Shown here piece by piece: positions 42,685-52,021 of a stretch of DNA of 64,000 bases. Within the stretch, counting starts at the first letter, position 1; each line of letters opens with the position of its first letter. A program made the translations under genes and the position numbers. This DNA comes from Paractinoplanes brasiliensis. Lineage in GTDB: Bacteria; Actinomycetota; Actinomycetes; Mycobacteriales; Micromonosporaceae. The notes below the pieces were generated by a model, which had not been told where the DNA came from, made no database searches, and saw only the letters and a list, made by a program, of their open reading frames with translations. Location of the stretch: assembly GCF_004362215.1 (NCBI RefSeq), contig NZ_SNWR01000001.1:2041001-2105000 (forward strand), read 5' to 3'.

Positions 42685-45182
42685 GACGCCTCCCGGCGGC
42701 CCCGTCGCATCGTGACCGTGGTGCCGTCGGTGCGGTCGAAGAGCACCTGATCCATGGATTCCCGGATCAGTTGCAGGCCCCGGCCGCGGGCGACGTCGGT
42801 GACCGGCCCGCGCCAGGTGCCCCGATCGGTTACCCGCACCTCGACCGCCTCGTCCGTCACTGTCGCCACGACATCGATCATCCCGAACGGGTCGTCACGA
42901 TAGCCGTGCTCGATCGCGTTCGCCACCGCCTCGGAGCAGGCCAGCACGACCGCCTCGCCGCACTCCACGTCGACGTCGTGTGCGGCCAGCCAGGCGCGCA
43001 GGTCGGCGCGGAGCAGGGCGATCTGCATGCGGTCGGCGCCGATGCTGCGCTCGAGGCGCTCCTCGGTGCCCAGCGTCACGCAGATCATGCAGACGTCGTC
43101 GGCGTGCTCACGGCCGACCAGGGTGTCGGCGAGCCCGGCGGCGAGGCCCGGCAGGGGCGCGTCGCGGCGGCGCGCGTACTCGCGGGCGAGCAGCTCGAAG
43201 CCCTTCTCGATCGACCGGCTGCGGCGCTCGATGAGCCCGTCGGTGTAGAGCAGCAGGCGGCTGCCGGCGGGCAGTTTGCGGCGGTGCTCGGTGCGCACCC
43301 GGTTGCCGGCCCTCGACCCGAGCGCGGCCGAGCGGCCCTGCAGCAGGTATTCCGGCGCCCCGGCCGGCTCCTGCAACAGCGGGGGCAGATGACCGGCGCA
43401 GGAGAACGTCACCTCACCTCCGGCCAGGTCGATCTCGACATACGCGACGGTGGCCATGCGGGCCGATTCGACCCGCTCGACGAACCTGTCCAGCCCCTCG
43501 ATCAGCAGCGCCGGACCGGCCTCGTTCGACGCCAGGGCGCGTACGGCGCTGCGCAGCTGCCCCATCGTGGTGGCCGCCTCGATCCCCCGGCCGACCACGT
43601 CGCCCACGACCAGCGCCAGCTTGTCCGGGCTGATCAGGAACGCGTCGAACCAGTCACCGCCGACCTCGAGCTCCTGCGCGGCGGGCTGGTAGTGCGTCTC
43701 GACGGCGAATCGGGGGTCGCCGCCCGGCATCTCCCCCGCCAGCAGGCTGCGCTGCAGCGTGTGGGCGATCTGCCGTTCCTGCTCGTAGAGCCGGGCGTTC
43801 TCGAGCGCGAGCCCGGCCCGGTCGGCCAGCTCGATCAGGAACGCCCGCTCGGCCGCGGCGCCCTGCCGGTCGGGCGGCAGCCGCAACGCCAGTGTGCCCA
43901 GCACCAGCCCGCGGGCGGTCAGCGGCAGCACCGAGCAATCCAGGTGATCGTCCTCGGCCGGAAACCAGGGCTCGCCGCTCGCCGCCACCTTGCCCAGCCG
44001 CCGGCTCAGCATTTCCTCGTCGGGACGGGGACCACCGCTGCTCTCCACGATCGGCGGCGTGCCCACCTGCAACCGCACCTCGGCCCAGTCGGCCACCGCG
44101 GGCGCCAGCCGCTCGATCAGGCGGCGGGCGCGGGGCAGCAGCCGGTGCACCTCGTCGAGCGCGCGGGTGATCCCGGCCAGGAAGACCGCTCTTTCCTCGC
44201 GGTGGTGGAGGTCGTCGTAGAGCCGGGCCCGGTCGAGCGCCTGGCCGGCCTGCTGGCCGAGGAGGCGGACGACCCGCAGCTCCCCGTCGGTCAGCGTGCG
44301 CTCCCCCTTGAAGCTGAAGGCCAGCACGCCGAGCGTCTCGGCCCCGGACTGCTCGTCGGCCGGGCCGGTGGTGAGCGGCAGCAGCACCACCGTGTTACGG
44401 CCCGAGCGGCGCATGGTGTCGACCAGGTCGGGGAAGTGCTCGCGGGCCTCGGCCACCGAGCCGATCACGTGCAGGTCGCCGCGCTCGGCCACCCGGGCCA
44501 CGGCCCGCGGCGACGAGCGGGGCATGTCGTCCCAGTTGCCGGTGGTCGGGTCGGTCGAGGCGACGGCGTGGATCGTGTCGCGCTCGGTGTCGACCAGATA
44601 GATGCTGCTGCTGGCGGCGCCGAACGCGGACTCGGGCGCGCGCACCACGGCCTCGGCCACCTCGGCCTCGGTCGGCGCGGCGGCCAGGTCGGCCACGATC
44701 TGCTGCAGCACCCGGACCCGGCGCTCCGATGCCTCGGCCACCTGGCGGGCCAGCAGCAGCTCCTTCTCGTACTGCCGGCGCTCGGTCGCGTTGAAGACCG
44801 TCGTACGGATCGTCCGCGGCTGCCCCGCTTCGTCGCGGGCCAGCACCGAGTTGACCAGGGTGGGCAGCTGCCGCCCGTCCGAGCAGACCACGTCGAACGC
44901 CAGCTCGTGCACCTCGTCCTGCATGCGCAGCAGCGGGGCGTAGTGGGTCTCGTGATAGATCTGCCCGCCGGGTGTGAGCAGGTCACGGAAACGCCGATGG
45001 CCGACCAGATCCCCGCGCGTGTAACCCGTCCAGCTCAGGAACGTCTGGTTGACGCGGACGATCGTGCCGTCGGGAAGCGTGGTGAGATAACCGCACGGCG
45101 CGTGCTCGTACAGGTCGTCGGGGTTTTCGTCCCAGGGCGGGCGCAACTCCTGCGTCACGTCCGGCCCACCAGAGTCACTCAC
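42681..45182 (-). CDS. PAS-GAF-SpoIIE-HATPase phosphatase/anti-sigma regulator
   Basis: An 833-residue multidomain signalling protein. PAS (about 20-140) begins LYEHAPCGYLTTLPDGTIVRVNQTFLSWTGY. Two GAF-like domains follow (about 165-320 and 330-480), then a SpoIIE PP2C-type serine phosphatase (about 505-690, with VGGDWFDAFLI, VVGDVVGRGIEAA and LLLYTDGLIERR providing the metal Asp residues). A C-terminal HATPase_c domain (about 700-833, ACSEAVANAIEHGY and GRGLQLIRESMD) resembles RsbW. It therefore carries both phosphatase and anti-sigma kinase modules, with the STAS substrate encoded next. Upstream is an RsbQ-like hydrolase, the known partner of the PAS-phosphatase RsbP. Confidence 0.92.
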   Translation of the reverse strand: MSDSGGPDVTQELRPPWDENPDDLYEHAPCGYLTTLPDGTIVRVNQTFLSWTGYTRGDLVGHRRFRDLLTPGGQIYHETHYAPLLRMQDEVHELAFDVVCSDGRQLPTLVNSVLARDEAGQPRTIRTTVFNATERRQYEKELLLARQVAEASERRVRVLQQIVADLAAAPTEAEVAEAVVRAPESAFGAASSSIYLVDTERDTIHAVASTDPTTGNWDDMPRSSPRAVARVAERGDLHVIGSVAEAREHFPDLVDTMRRSGRNTVVLLPLTTGPADEQSGAETLGVLAFSFKGERTLTDGELRVVRLLGQQAGQALDRARLYDDLHHREERAVFLAGITRALDEVHRLLPRARRLIERLAPAVADWAEVRLQVGTPPIVESSGGPRPDEEMLSRRLGKVAASGEPWFPAEDDHLDCSVLPLTARGLVLGTLALRLPPDRQGAAAERAFLIELADRAGLALENARLYEQERQIAHTLQRSLLAGEMPGGDPRFAVETHYQPAAQELEVGGDWFDAFLISPDKLALVVGDVVGRGIEAATTMGQLRSAVRALASNEAGPALLIEGLDRFVERVESARMATVAYVEIDLAGGEVTFSCAGHLPPLLQEPAGAPEYLLQGRSAALGSRAGNRVRTEHRRKLPAGSRLLLYTDGLIERRSRSIEKGFELLAREYARRRDAPLPGLAAGLADTLVGREHADDVCMICVTLGTEERLERSIGADRMQIALLRADLRAWLAAHDVDVECGEAVVLACSEAVANAIEHGYRDDPFGMIDVVATVTDEAVEVRVTDRGTWRGPVTDVARGRGLQLIRESMDQVLFDRTDGTTVTMRRGRREAS

Positions 45183-45194
45183 GGTCCGCCGCTT

Positions 45195-45992
45195 CTAGAG
45201 CCAAGCCTTCATGGCGTTGATCGTTTCCTCCGGCGCGCTCAGGTTGGGGCAGTGTCCCGTGGCGTTCAGCTGCACGAACGTACTCCCGGGGGTGTGCTTG
45301 TGAACGTAGTCACCGACGACACCGGGCGCGATCACGTCGTCGGAACACTGCAGGATCAACGCCGGCGTCCGCAGCTTGAGCAGGTCGTCCCGGTTGTCGG
45401 AGAGGAACGTGACCCGGGCGAACTTCTTCGCGATCTCGGGATCGGTGCGGCAGAAGCTGTTGGTCAGCTCCTCGCCCAGCTCGGGCCTGTCCGGGTTGCC
45501 CATGATCACCGGCGCCATCGTGCTCGACCAGCCGAGGTAGTTGCTGTCGAGAGAGTCGAGCAGCCCGTCGATGTCGGCCCCGTCGAAGCCGCCCACGTAA
45601 CCCTCGGCGGGCTCGTTGATGTAGCGCGGCGACGGGCCCACCAGCACCAGGCGGGCGAACCGCTCGGGTTCCTTGATCGCGGCGAGCACGCCGATCATGG
45701 CGCTCACCGAGTGCCCGACGAAGACGACGTCCCACAGGTCGTGCTCGTGCAGGATCTCGAGGACGTCGTCGGCGTAACCATCGAGGGTGGAATGCCGCTC
45801 GTCGTCATACGCCGACAGGTCGGACTTGCCGCTGCCGACATGGTCGAAAAGGACCAGCCGGTGTGAATCCGCGAAGGCCGGAGCAACCAGGCGCCACATG
45901 TTCTGGTCGCAGCCATACCCGTGGGCGAACACCATCGGCCGACCGGCGGGATTACCGGTCACCGTGACGGCATTTCTCTGTGTCGTTCTCAT
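45195..45992 (-). CDS. alpha/beta hydrolase, RsbQ-like
   Basis: A 265-residue hydrolase. The catalytic triad is S95 (GHSVSA), D218 or D219 (QCSDDV) and H247 (ATGHCPN). This numbering nearly coincides with Bacillus subtilis RsbQ (269 residues; S96, D219, H247), which activates the PAS phosphatase RsbP under energy stress and is related to plant KAI2/D14 receptors. AHGYGCDQNMWRLVAPAF and FDHVGSGKSDLSAYD are family hallmarks. The match favours the ATG at 45992 over an upstream ATG at 46049. It lies 12 bases before the PAS-SpoIIE phosphatase gene, matching the rsbQ-rsbP arrangement. Confidence 0.88.
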   Translation of the reverse strand: MRTTQRNAVTVTGNPAGRPMVFAHGYGCDQNMWRLVAPAFADSHRLVLFDHVGSGKSDLSAYDDERHSTLDGYADDVLEILHEHDLWDVVFVGHSVSAMIGVLAAIKEPERFARLVLVGPSPRYINEPAEGYVGGFDGADIDGLLDSLDSNYLGWSSTMAPVIMGNPDRPELGEELTNSFCRTDPEIAKKFARVTFLSDNRDDLLKLRTPALILQCSDDVIAPGVVGDYVHKHTPGSTFVQLNATGHCPNLSAPEETINAMKAWL

Positions 45993-46160
45993 GTCCCGGT
46001 AACCATACGGCTCCGAAGCGTCTTGCACATCGCCCAGGTTGTCCGGCATTTGCGTCCCCGACCCGGCGCCCGGGCACCGGCTGCGGGTGGCATACCCCTT
46101 CTAACCTGGGGGTTGACCGCCTCGCCGGGGATCTTGCCCGGCAGTGAAGGAGATCGACGG

Positions 46161-47381
46161 ATGGCCGACCCGCAGCCGGAGGAGACTCGACCGGCGAACG
46201 GAGTGCCCGACCCGACCCGGGTGGACCGCGGCGAGGAACCCTCCACGGTGGACGCGCCGGCGCGCTGGAGCGGCTCGGCGGCCGTGCCTCCGCCGGAGCC
46301 GAAAAGGCCGTGGTGGCGTCGCAACCAGCCTCCGCCGGCCGACGATCAGCACGAGCACTGGGCCACCACGCCGGCCGTCGACCCGTGGGCCGACCAGGAC
46401 ACGCCGTGGGACCCGATCGCGCTGCCCCTCGAGGATGTCGGAGCCGCGAACCCGGCGGCGGCCCCGCCGCTGCCCCCGACGAGGATCGAGGCGCCCGCGC
46501 CCACCCGCGTCGAAACGCCCGCCGCCACCCCCGCACCCACGCGCGCCGAGCCGCCCCCGGCCGCCCCCGCGCGCGCCGAGCCGCCTGCCTCGCCGCCGCC
46601 TCCCCCGGTCAGCAAGCCGATCAGCCGGCCGCCGCAACCGCCGCCCGGACCGCCGTACCAGCCCCCCACCCGTAAACCGCCGAAACTGACGCGGAAGCAG
46701 CGGAAGGAGCAGAAGCGGCTCAAGAACAACCCCCAGCCGACAGCCAACCGCCTGCCGATCCAGACCCGCCCACCGGCCCCGCCCGCCGGCCCGATGGTGC
46801 GGGGCCGCCCGCTGCCCGCCCCGCCGCCGTGGGCCCCGCGCCCGGCCGCCCGCCCGATGCCCCCGCCGCGCCGCAAACGCCGCTGGGGCCGGCGCCTGGC
46901 GCTGCTGAGCCTGCTCGGTGTGGTCTGCTGCTGCGGCATCCCGTTCGCCTGGACGCAGTCGCCGGCAGCCGGCCAGTACCCGGTGACCGCAGCGCTGCCC
47001 GACTCGTTCGCCGACCTGCAGCTGCGCGACACCGAGGAGACCGGCCCGAGCGGGTTCGCCGGTGTCTACCGCGACGGCCGGGGCAAGCGGGTCACCGTGT
47101 TCGGCGAGACCGGCTTCCGGCTCACCCCCGGCTCCGACGTGCGGGCACGCATCGAGCAGGCGTCCGCCGAGTACGGCCTGAAGGACGTGCAGTCGTTCGA
47201 CCTGGGCGAGATCGGCGCGCACGAGCGCTGCGGCGTGGGCCGTGACAACGGCGCCTCGGTCGTCGTCTGCGCCTGGGCCGACCACGGCAGCCTGGCCACC
47301 GTGCTGCTGACCCGCCGCTCGGTCGCCGACAGCGCCGACCTGGTCGCCCGCCTGCGCGACGAGGTGCTCAGCCCCGGCTGA
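46161..47381 (+). CDS. membrane protein with proline-rich cytosolic domain and WADHGSL-family ectodomain
   Basis: A 406-residue protein. Residues 1-240 are Pro/Arg/Ala-rich and disordered, with an LTRKQRKEQKRLKNN basic patch. One membrane helix (about 250-270, LALLSLLGVVCCCGIPFAW) is followed by a 130-residue outer domain ending CGVGRDNGASVVVCAWADHGSLATVLLT. Its two cysteines likely form a disulfide. A second protein with the same Cys ... VC-WADHGSLA pattern is encoded at 61937-62593. ATG 46161 follows AAGGAG at 9 bases. Function is unknown. It is divergent from the RsbQ-like gene and convergent with the acyltransferase gene. Confidence 0.7.
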   Translation: MADPQPEETRPANGVPDPTRVDRGEEPSTVDAPARWSGSAAVPPPEPKRPWWRRNQPPPADDQHEHWATTPAVDPWADQDTPWDPIALPLEDVGAANPAAAPPLPPTRIEAPAPTRVETPAATPAPTRAEPPPAAPARAEPPASPPPPPVSKPISRPPQPPPGPPYQPPTRKPPKLTRKQRKEQKRLKNNPQPTANRLPIQTRPPAPPAGPMVRGRPLPAPPPWAPRPAARPMPPPRRKRRWGRRLALLSLLGVVCCCGIPFAWTQSPAAGQYPVTAALPDSFADLQLRDTEETGPSGFAGVYRDGRGKRVTVFGETGFRLTPGSDVRARIEQASAEYGLKDVQSFDLGEIGAHERCGVGRDNGASVVVCAWADHGSLATVLLTRRSVADSADLVARLRDEVLSPG

Positions 47382-47429
47382 GAACGGCGTTGGCCCGCCA
47401 CGGCACAGGGCACGACGGCGGCACGGGGC

Positions 47430-48104
47430 TCAGTCCTTCGCGGGCTTGGCGGGGGCGTACCGCGGCACGTACTCCTGGCCGGTCAGCTTCTGGATCTCGG
47501 CCATGACCTCGTCGGTGAGCCCGCGCAACGACGTACGGTCGTCGGCGCGGCCCTCGACGTCGATCGGCTTGCCGAACTTGACAGTGACCACCCCGCGGGC
47601 CGGCTTGGGCATGAGCTGGCCGATGGGCTGCACCTTGTCGGTGCCGATCATGCCGACCGGGATGATCGGCACCCCCGCCGCCACCGCGAGCCGGGCCACA
47701 CCGGTGCGCCCCCGGTAGAGCTTGCCGTCGGGTGACCGCGTGCCCTCGGGATAGATGGCGACCGCGTCACCCGCCTTGAGCACCGGGATCGCGCCGTCGA
47801 AGGCGGTCAGCGCGGCCCGGCCGCCGCCCCGCTCGACCCGGATCGCGCCCAGCCCGTGCATGAGGTTGCGGTTGAACCAGCCCTTGAGCCCGGTGCCGTC
47901 GAAGTAGTCCGACTTCGCCCAGAAGGCGAGGTGCCGGGGCTGCGCCGAGCCGAGGAACAGCTCGTCGGCGACGGAGAGGTGGTTGCCGGCGAAGATCACG
48001 CCGCCGGTCCGAGGGATGTATTCCAGGCCCTCGACGCGCGGGCGCCAGCCGAGCATCATCGCGTTGCCGACGGTGAGCTTGCCGATCGAGTAGAGCAGCG
48101 GCAA
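47430..48104 (-). CDS. 1-acyl-sn-glycerol-3-phosphate acyltransferase family protein
   Basis: A 224-residue PlsC-type acyltransferase that probably makes phosphatidic acid or a related acylated lipid at the membrane. The catalytic HX4D motif is NHLSVADELFLG (His and Asp in place), and the second motif is YPEGTRSPDGKLYRGRTGVARLA. GLGAIRVERGGG and VGMIGTDKVQP complete the pattern. The start is TTG at 48104, preceded by GGAGGA 7 bases upstream; an ATG-less start is typical here and no upstream ATG aligns with the family. No signal peptide is seen. Confidence 0.88.
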   Translation of the reverse strand: MPLLYSIGKLTVGNAMMLGWRPRVEGLEYIPRTGGVIFAGNHLSVADELFLGSAQPRHLAFWAKSDYFDGTGLKGWFNRNLMHGLGAIRVERGGGRAALTAFDGAIPVLKAGDAVAIYPEGTRSPDGKLYRGRTGVARLAVAAGVPIIPVGMIGTDKVQPIGQLMPKPARGVVTVKFGKPIDVEGRADDRTSLRGLTDEVMAEIQKLTGQEYVPRYAPAKPAKD

Positions 48105-48387
48105 CTGAGGTTCCTCCGGGGACAAGGACGAGCGCAGACGTGAGGGGAGCGCGGTCAGGTTACCGGAGGGAAACCCGGAAGTCCCTGTCGAGCCCGGCGA
48201 CCGGCCCGGACATTCACCGGCAAAGGCGGCAAACACCCGGACCGAGTAGCTGGATTCACACGGCCTTGGTCACCTGATCAGCCTCGCCGGCCTCGCCGGC
48301 GAAGCCACCCACCCCAAGCTTCCGCTGTCGCGAGCAAGGTCGCCAGGGTTCGGCGGCCCCGAACTCGCGGTACGTCCCACCGGCGGG

Positions 48388-49914
48388 TCAGCGCTGCGGG
48401 GCAGGCAGCGTCGTGCTCCAGAGTGACACGCCGTCGCGGTCGCGCAGGTTGACCGTGAACGCCCGGGTCTCGCCGTCGATCTCCACCTCGCCGAAGTGCT
48501 GGAACCCGTCGGCCGGGGACGTGTTGGCCACGGGCGGGGCGTTCACGAAGTGCGTCTTCGGTCCGAACGTGGCGTCGAGCGCGTTGGGCCCGAAAGCGCC
48601 CGCGTGGGCCGGGCCGCTCACGAACTCCCAGAACGGCGTGAAGTCCTGGATCGCCGCGCGGGCGGGGTCGTAGTGGACCGCCTGCGTGTAGTGCACGTCC
48701 GCGGTGAGCAGCACGATGCCGGTGACGCCGTGCCGGTGCGCCGACCGCAGCACCTCCGCGAACTCCAGCTCACGCCCCTTCGGCGCACTCGGGTCGCCCT
48801 GGGCCACCCCCTCCTGCGCGGCGCCGTCCGGCACGACCAGCCCCAGCGGCAGGTCGTTGGCGATCACCTTCCAGGTCGCCCGCGACTCGCGCAGACCCTT
48901 GATCAGCCACTGGCGCTGCTCCCGCCCGAGCAGACCCCGGTCCGGGTCGGCGTAGGTGTTGCCGTCGTTGACGTCCTTGAAGGTGCGCATGTCGAGCACG
49001 AAGATGTCGAGCAGCGGCCCGTACGGGATCCTGCGGTGAACCGGCCCCTGGCGCGAAGGCGTCGGCACCCACTCGTGGTAAGCCTGCCGCGCCCGCCGGG
49101 CCAGCACGTCGACCCGCTTCTCGGTGTACCGGGCGTCGTCCAGGATCTCCCCCGGGTACCAGTTGTTGGTGACCTCGTGGTCGTCCCACTGGTTGATCTG
49201 CGGCACGTCGGCGGCGAACGCGCGGTAGGCCGGGTCGAGCAGGTTGTACGCGTACTGCCCGCGATACTCCTTCAGCGTCTCGGCGACCTTGGACTTCTCC
49301 TCGGTGACCAGGTTGCGCCAGATCCGCCCGTCCGGCAGCGTCACCGTCGCGGCCAGCGGTCCGTCGGCGTACACGGCGTCCCCGCTGTGCAGCAGGAAGT
49401 CCGGACGGCGTCGCCGCATCGACTCGAAGAGCTTCATTCCCCCGTACGCGGGATCGATGCCCCACCCCTGCCCGGCCACATCACCGGTCCACACGAAGCG
49501 AACATCCCCCCGCCGCACGGGCGCGGCGCGCAGCGACCCGCTGACCGGCGCGCCGAACAACCCCGGCCGTTCCAAACTCTCCGCGCGCACCCGGTAGTGG
49601 AGGCGCTCCCCGGCCGGCAGCCCCCGCAGGGTCAGCTTCCCGGTGAAGTCGCCCTCCGGCGTGACCACGGGCCCCCGCAGCACCCGCGCGCCCCGAAAAT
49701 CCGGTCTCCGGCTGACCTGCACCCACAACCGGCCCGGCCGATCCGCGCGGCTCCACACCACCGCCGACCCGCCGGACGGATCACCACTCTGCACCCCATG
49801 CGTCAGGACCGGACGCGAGCCGGCCGCCGAAAAGGCCGGAGCCCCACCGGCCAGCCCCGCAACGCCCCCGGCCAAACCGGCCCGAAGCACATTCCGCCGC
49901 GAAATCAAGCTCAT
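48388..49914 (-). CDS. phoD: alkaline phosphatase D (PhoD), Tat-exported
   Basis: A 508-residue secreted phosphodiesterase/phosphatase that releases phosphate from organic phosphates. The N-terminus SRRNVLRAGLAGGVAGLAGG is a twin-arginine signal (S-R-R-x-x-L), processed near Ala34. PhoD_N (about 36-125, LTHGVQSGDPSGGSAVVWSRAD) precedes the catalytic domain: VWTGDVAGQGWG, FLLHSGDAVYADG, WDDHEVTNNWYPGE and LTADVHYTQAVHY supply Fe/Ca ligands. It is alone between two opposite-strand neighbours. A pho-box was not identified in the 98 bases upstream. A TAGCAA box lies 6 bases before the ATG, so it may be leaderless. Confidence 0.93.
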   Translation of the reverse strand: MSLISRRNVLRAGLAGGVAGLAGGAPAFSAAGSRPVLTHGVQSGDPSGGSAVVWSRADRPGRLWVQVSRRPDFRGARVLRGPVVTPEGDFTGKLTLRGLPAGERLHYRVRAESLERPGLFGAPVSGSLRAAPVRRGDVRFVWTGDVAGQGWGIDPAYGGMKLFESMRRRRPDFLLHSGDAVYADGPLAATVTLPDGRIWRNLVTEEKSKVAETLKEYRGQYAYNLLDPAYRAFAADVPQINQWDDHEVTNNWYPGEILDDARYTEKRVDVLARRARQAYHEWVPTPSRQGPVHRRIPYGPLLDIFVLDMRTFKDVNDGNTYADPDRGLLGREQRQWLIKGLRESRATWKVIANDLPLGLVVPDGAAQEGVAQGDPSAPKGRELEFAEVLRSAHRHGVTGIVLLTADVHYTQAVHYDPARAAIQDFTPFWEFVSGPAHAGAFGPNALDATFGPKTHFVNAPPVANTSPADGFQHFGEVEIDGETRAFTVNLRDRDGVSLWSTTLPAPQR

Positions 49915-50000
49915 GCCCGATTGCTACCGACCCCACATGACCCCGGCATGACCGCGCTCTGAACGCCACGTCCGGGCTCCGTGAACCCGCTCCGACGCCA

Positions 50001-50006
50001 TAGGCT
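50001..50006 (+). promoter_or_regulatory. candidate -10 box (TAGGCT), leaderless start at 50013
   Basis: TAGGCT is followed by 6 bases, then the GTG of the ArsR-family gene at 50013. The intervening GCGGGG is too close to act as a Shine-Dalgarno sequence. Confidence 0.45.
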
Positions 50007-50012
50007 GCGGGG

Positions 50013-51014
50013 GTGATTCGGATCGAGATGGACGAGCCGACTCTGTCGCGGACCCGGATTGCTGTCAGTCCGCTGGCCGAGGTGCTGTGCAGCATCAGCC
50101 TGCTGCGCCGCAACCCCGAGGCGGTGCCGTGGCCCTACGCGGCGTGGGCCCGGCGGGCGCGGCCCCTGATCGATTCCGTCGGCCTCTACTCCGATCTGCC
50201 GTCGGTCTCGCCGGATTTCCTCTGCCCGCCGCCCGTCACCGCCGCGCCGACCATCGGCGAGCAGCTCGACCAGCTACGGGCCACCCCGGCCACGGTGATC
50301 GAGGCCGAGCTCGCGAAGCATTACCCCGACGGCGACGTGCTCCCAGGTCTGCGGCCGTTCCTCGACGACCGGCAGGCGGCACTCGACCGGCTGGCCGACG
50401 AGGTCCGGGCCTACTGGGACGCGGCGATCGCGCCGTACTGGCCGGCCATGCGAGCCGCGCTCGACGAGGAAGTGCTGTTGCGGGCGCGGGCGCTGGCCGC
50501 CGACGGGCCCGACGCGTTGCTCTCCCGGTTGCACGATCGCGTTCGCTGGGAGCGGCCGGTGCTCACCCTGATCAAGCCGCTCGAGCAGTCGTTCCAGGCG
50601 GTCAACCAGCGGCTGCTGCTGGTGCCGCTGATCTTTTCCCGGGGCGCTCTGTTGTGCTCGTGCGACCAGCCCGACATGGTCATGGTCACCTATCAGTCAC
50701 GCGGCGCCGCGGTGCTGGCCGAGACGCCCGTCCCGCCGCCGCCGGCCGAGGACGACCGCCTGGCGATCCTGGTCGGGCGGGGCCGGGCCGCCGTGCTGCG
50801 CGCGCTGACCGTCCCGGCCACGACGACCGGTCTGGCCACCACGCTCGGCCTGGCCCCGAGCACCGTCTCGGAGCATCTCGCGGGCCTGCTCGCCGCCGGG
50901 GTCGTGCATCGGCGCCGGGCCGGGCGGCGCGTGCTCTACGGTCTCGAACCGGCGGGAACAGCCCTGGTACGGCTGCTCGGCGAGGATTCGGCCCGCACCG
51001 AATTCGTTTCCTAG
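50013..51014 (+). CDS. ArsR-type winged-helix regulator with DUF5937-like N-terminus
   Basis: A 333-residue transcription factor. The first roughly 230 residues form a helical ligand-sensing region (DUF5937-like; EVLCSISLLRRNPEAVPWPYAAWARRARPL). The C-terminal winged helix (about 245-325) reads ILVGRGRAAVLRALTVPATTTGLATTLGLAPSTVSEHLAGLLAAGVVHRRRAGRRVLYGLEP, an HTH_ArsR motif with no metal-binding cysteines. It directly precedes an ABC exporter operon on the same strand and probably regulates it, either by repressing its own promoter or that at 51031. It starts with GTG, likely leaderless. Confidence 0.85.
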   Translation: MIRIEMDEPTLSRTRIAVSPLAEVLCSISLLRRNPEAVPWPYAAWARRARPLIDSVGLYSDLPSVSPDFLCPPPVTAAPTIGEQLDQLRATPATVIEAELAKHYPDGDVLPGLRPFLDDRQAALDRLADEVRAYWDAAIAPYWPAMRAALDEEVLLRARALAADGPDALLSRLHDRVRWERPVLTLIKPLEQSFQAVNQRLLLVPLIFSRGALLCSCDQPDMVMVTYQSRGAAVLAETPVPPPPAEDDRLAILVGRGRAAVLRALTVPATTTGLATTLGLAPSTVSEHLAGLLAAGVVHRRRAGRRVLYGLEPAGTALVRLLGEDSARTEFVS

Positions 51015-51030
51015 GCGCCGGTCGGTTCCC

Positions 51031-51036
51031 TAGCGT
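51031..51036 (+). promoter_or_regulatory. candidate -10 box (TAGCGT), leaderless start at 51044
   Basis: TAGCGT is followed by exactly 7 bases and the ATG at 51044, in the 29-base gap after the regulator stop. No ribosome binding site is present. Confidence 0.45.
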
Positions 51037-51043
51037 TCTGCGC

Positions 51044-52021
51044 ATGGGGAACGAGTACGCCATCGAGGCGGAGGACCTGCGCCGGACCTACAAGGCACGC
51101 ACCGGCTGGCTCAAGCCGAAACGCACCGAGGTCGAGGCGGTCCGCGGGGTGACCTTCACGGTCGGCCGCGGCGAGTTGTTCGGACTGCTCGGCCCGAACG
51201 GCGCCGGCAAGACGACCACCATCAAACTGCTGAACACCCTGCTCATCCCGACCTCGGGCACGGCACGCATCTGCGGCCACGACGTCGAGACCGAGACCCG
51301 GGAGGTACGCCGGAGGATCGGTTACGTCTTCGGCGGCGACCGTGGGCTCTACGATCGTCTGTCCGCGCTGGACAACCTGCGGTACTTCGCCGAGCTGTAC
51401 GGGGTGGCGCCGCGCGAGCAGAAGCGGCGCATCGCCGAACTGCTCGACCTGGTCGGGCTGGCCGGACGCGAGGGTGAACGGGTCGAGGGGTACTCACGCG
51501 GGATGCGGCAGCGCCTGCACATCGCGCGGGGGCTGCTGCACGCGCCGGACGTGCTGTTCCTCGACGAGCCGTCGATCGGGGTCGACCCGGTGGCCGCCCG
51601 GGAGCTGCGGCGTACGGTGGCCGACCTGGCCTCGACGGGCACGACGGTGCTGCTCACGACCCACTACATGGCCGAGGCCGACGAGCTGTGCGACCGGATC
51701 GCGGTGATCGCCGACGGGCAGATCCAGGCCCTGGGCACGCCGGCCGAGCTGCGCCACCGCGCGGACGGCCGACGGGTGGTCGAGGTCGAGGCGTACGGGG
51801 TGCCGCAGAGCGCTGTGGAATCGTTGCGCGGGCTGCCGGGCGTACGGGAAACCGCAGTTGAGGCCCGCGGCGCGCTGCAGCTGCTGACCGTCCACTCCGA
51901 CGCGCACGTGGACGTTCAGGGCGATGTGCTGCGGGAGCTGGCCGGCATCCGGCTGGGACGCGTGAACAGCCGCGAACCGACGCTGGAGGACGCGTACGTG
52001 GCCATTGTGAGCGCCGCATGA
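51044..52021 (+). CDS. ABC transporter ATP-binding protein (drug-export type)
   Basis: A 325-residue ATPase for an ABC-2 type exporter. Walker A is LLGPNGAGKTTT (about 50-61). The signature motif is degenerate, YSRGMRQRLHIARGL (in place of LSGGQ). Walker B is DVLFLDEPSIGVDPVAAREL, and the switch His is TTHYMAEADELCDRIAV. A C-terminal DUF4162-like region (about 235-325) is typical of DrrA-type exporters. Its stop overlaps the start of the first permease by 4 bases. The substrate is unknown. Confidence 0.92.
   Translation: MGNEYAIEAEDLRRTYKARTGWLKPKRTEVEAVRGVTFTVGRGELFGLLGPNGAGKTTTIKLLNTLLIPTSGTARICGHDVETETREVRRRIGYVFGGDRGLYDRLSALDNLRYFAELYGVAPREQKRRIAELLDLVGLAGREGERVEGYSRGMRQRLHIARGLLHAPDVLFLDEPSIGVDPVAARELRRTVADLASTGTTVLLTTHYMAEADELCDRIAVIADGQIQALGTPAELRHRADGRRVVEVEAYGVPQSAVESLRGLPGVRETAVEARGALQLLTVHSDAHVDVQGDVLRELAGIRLGRVNSREPTLEDAYVAIVSAA

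Noticed and set aside
42771..45866. A 1031-codon plus-strand open frame opposite the SpoIIE phosphatase and hydrolase genes
   Set aside because: The minus-strand genes have intact domains and coupling overlaps; the plus frame has no recognisable motif.
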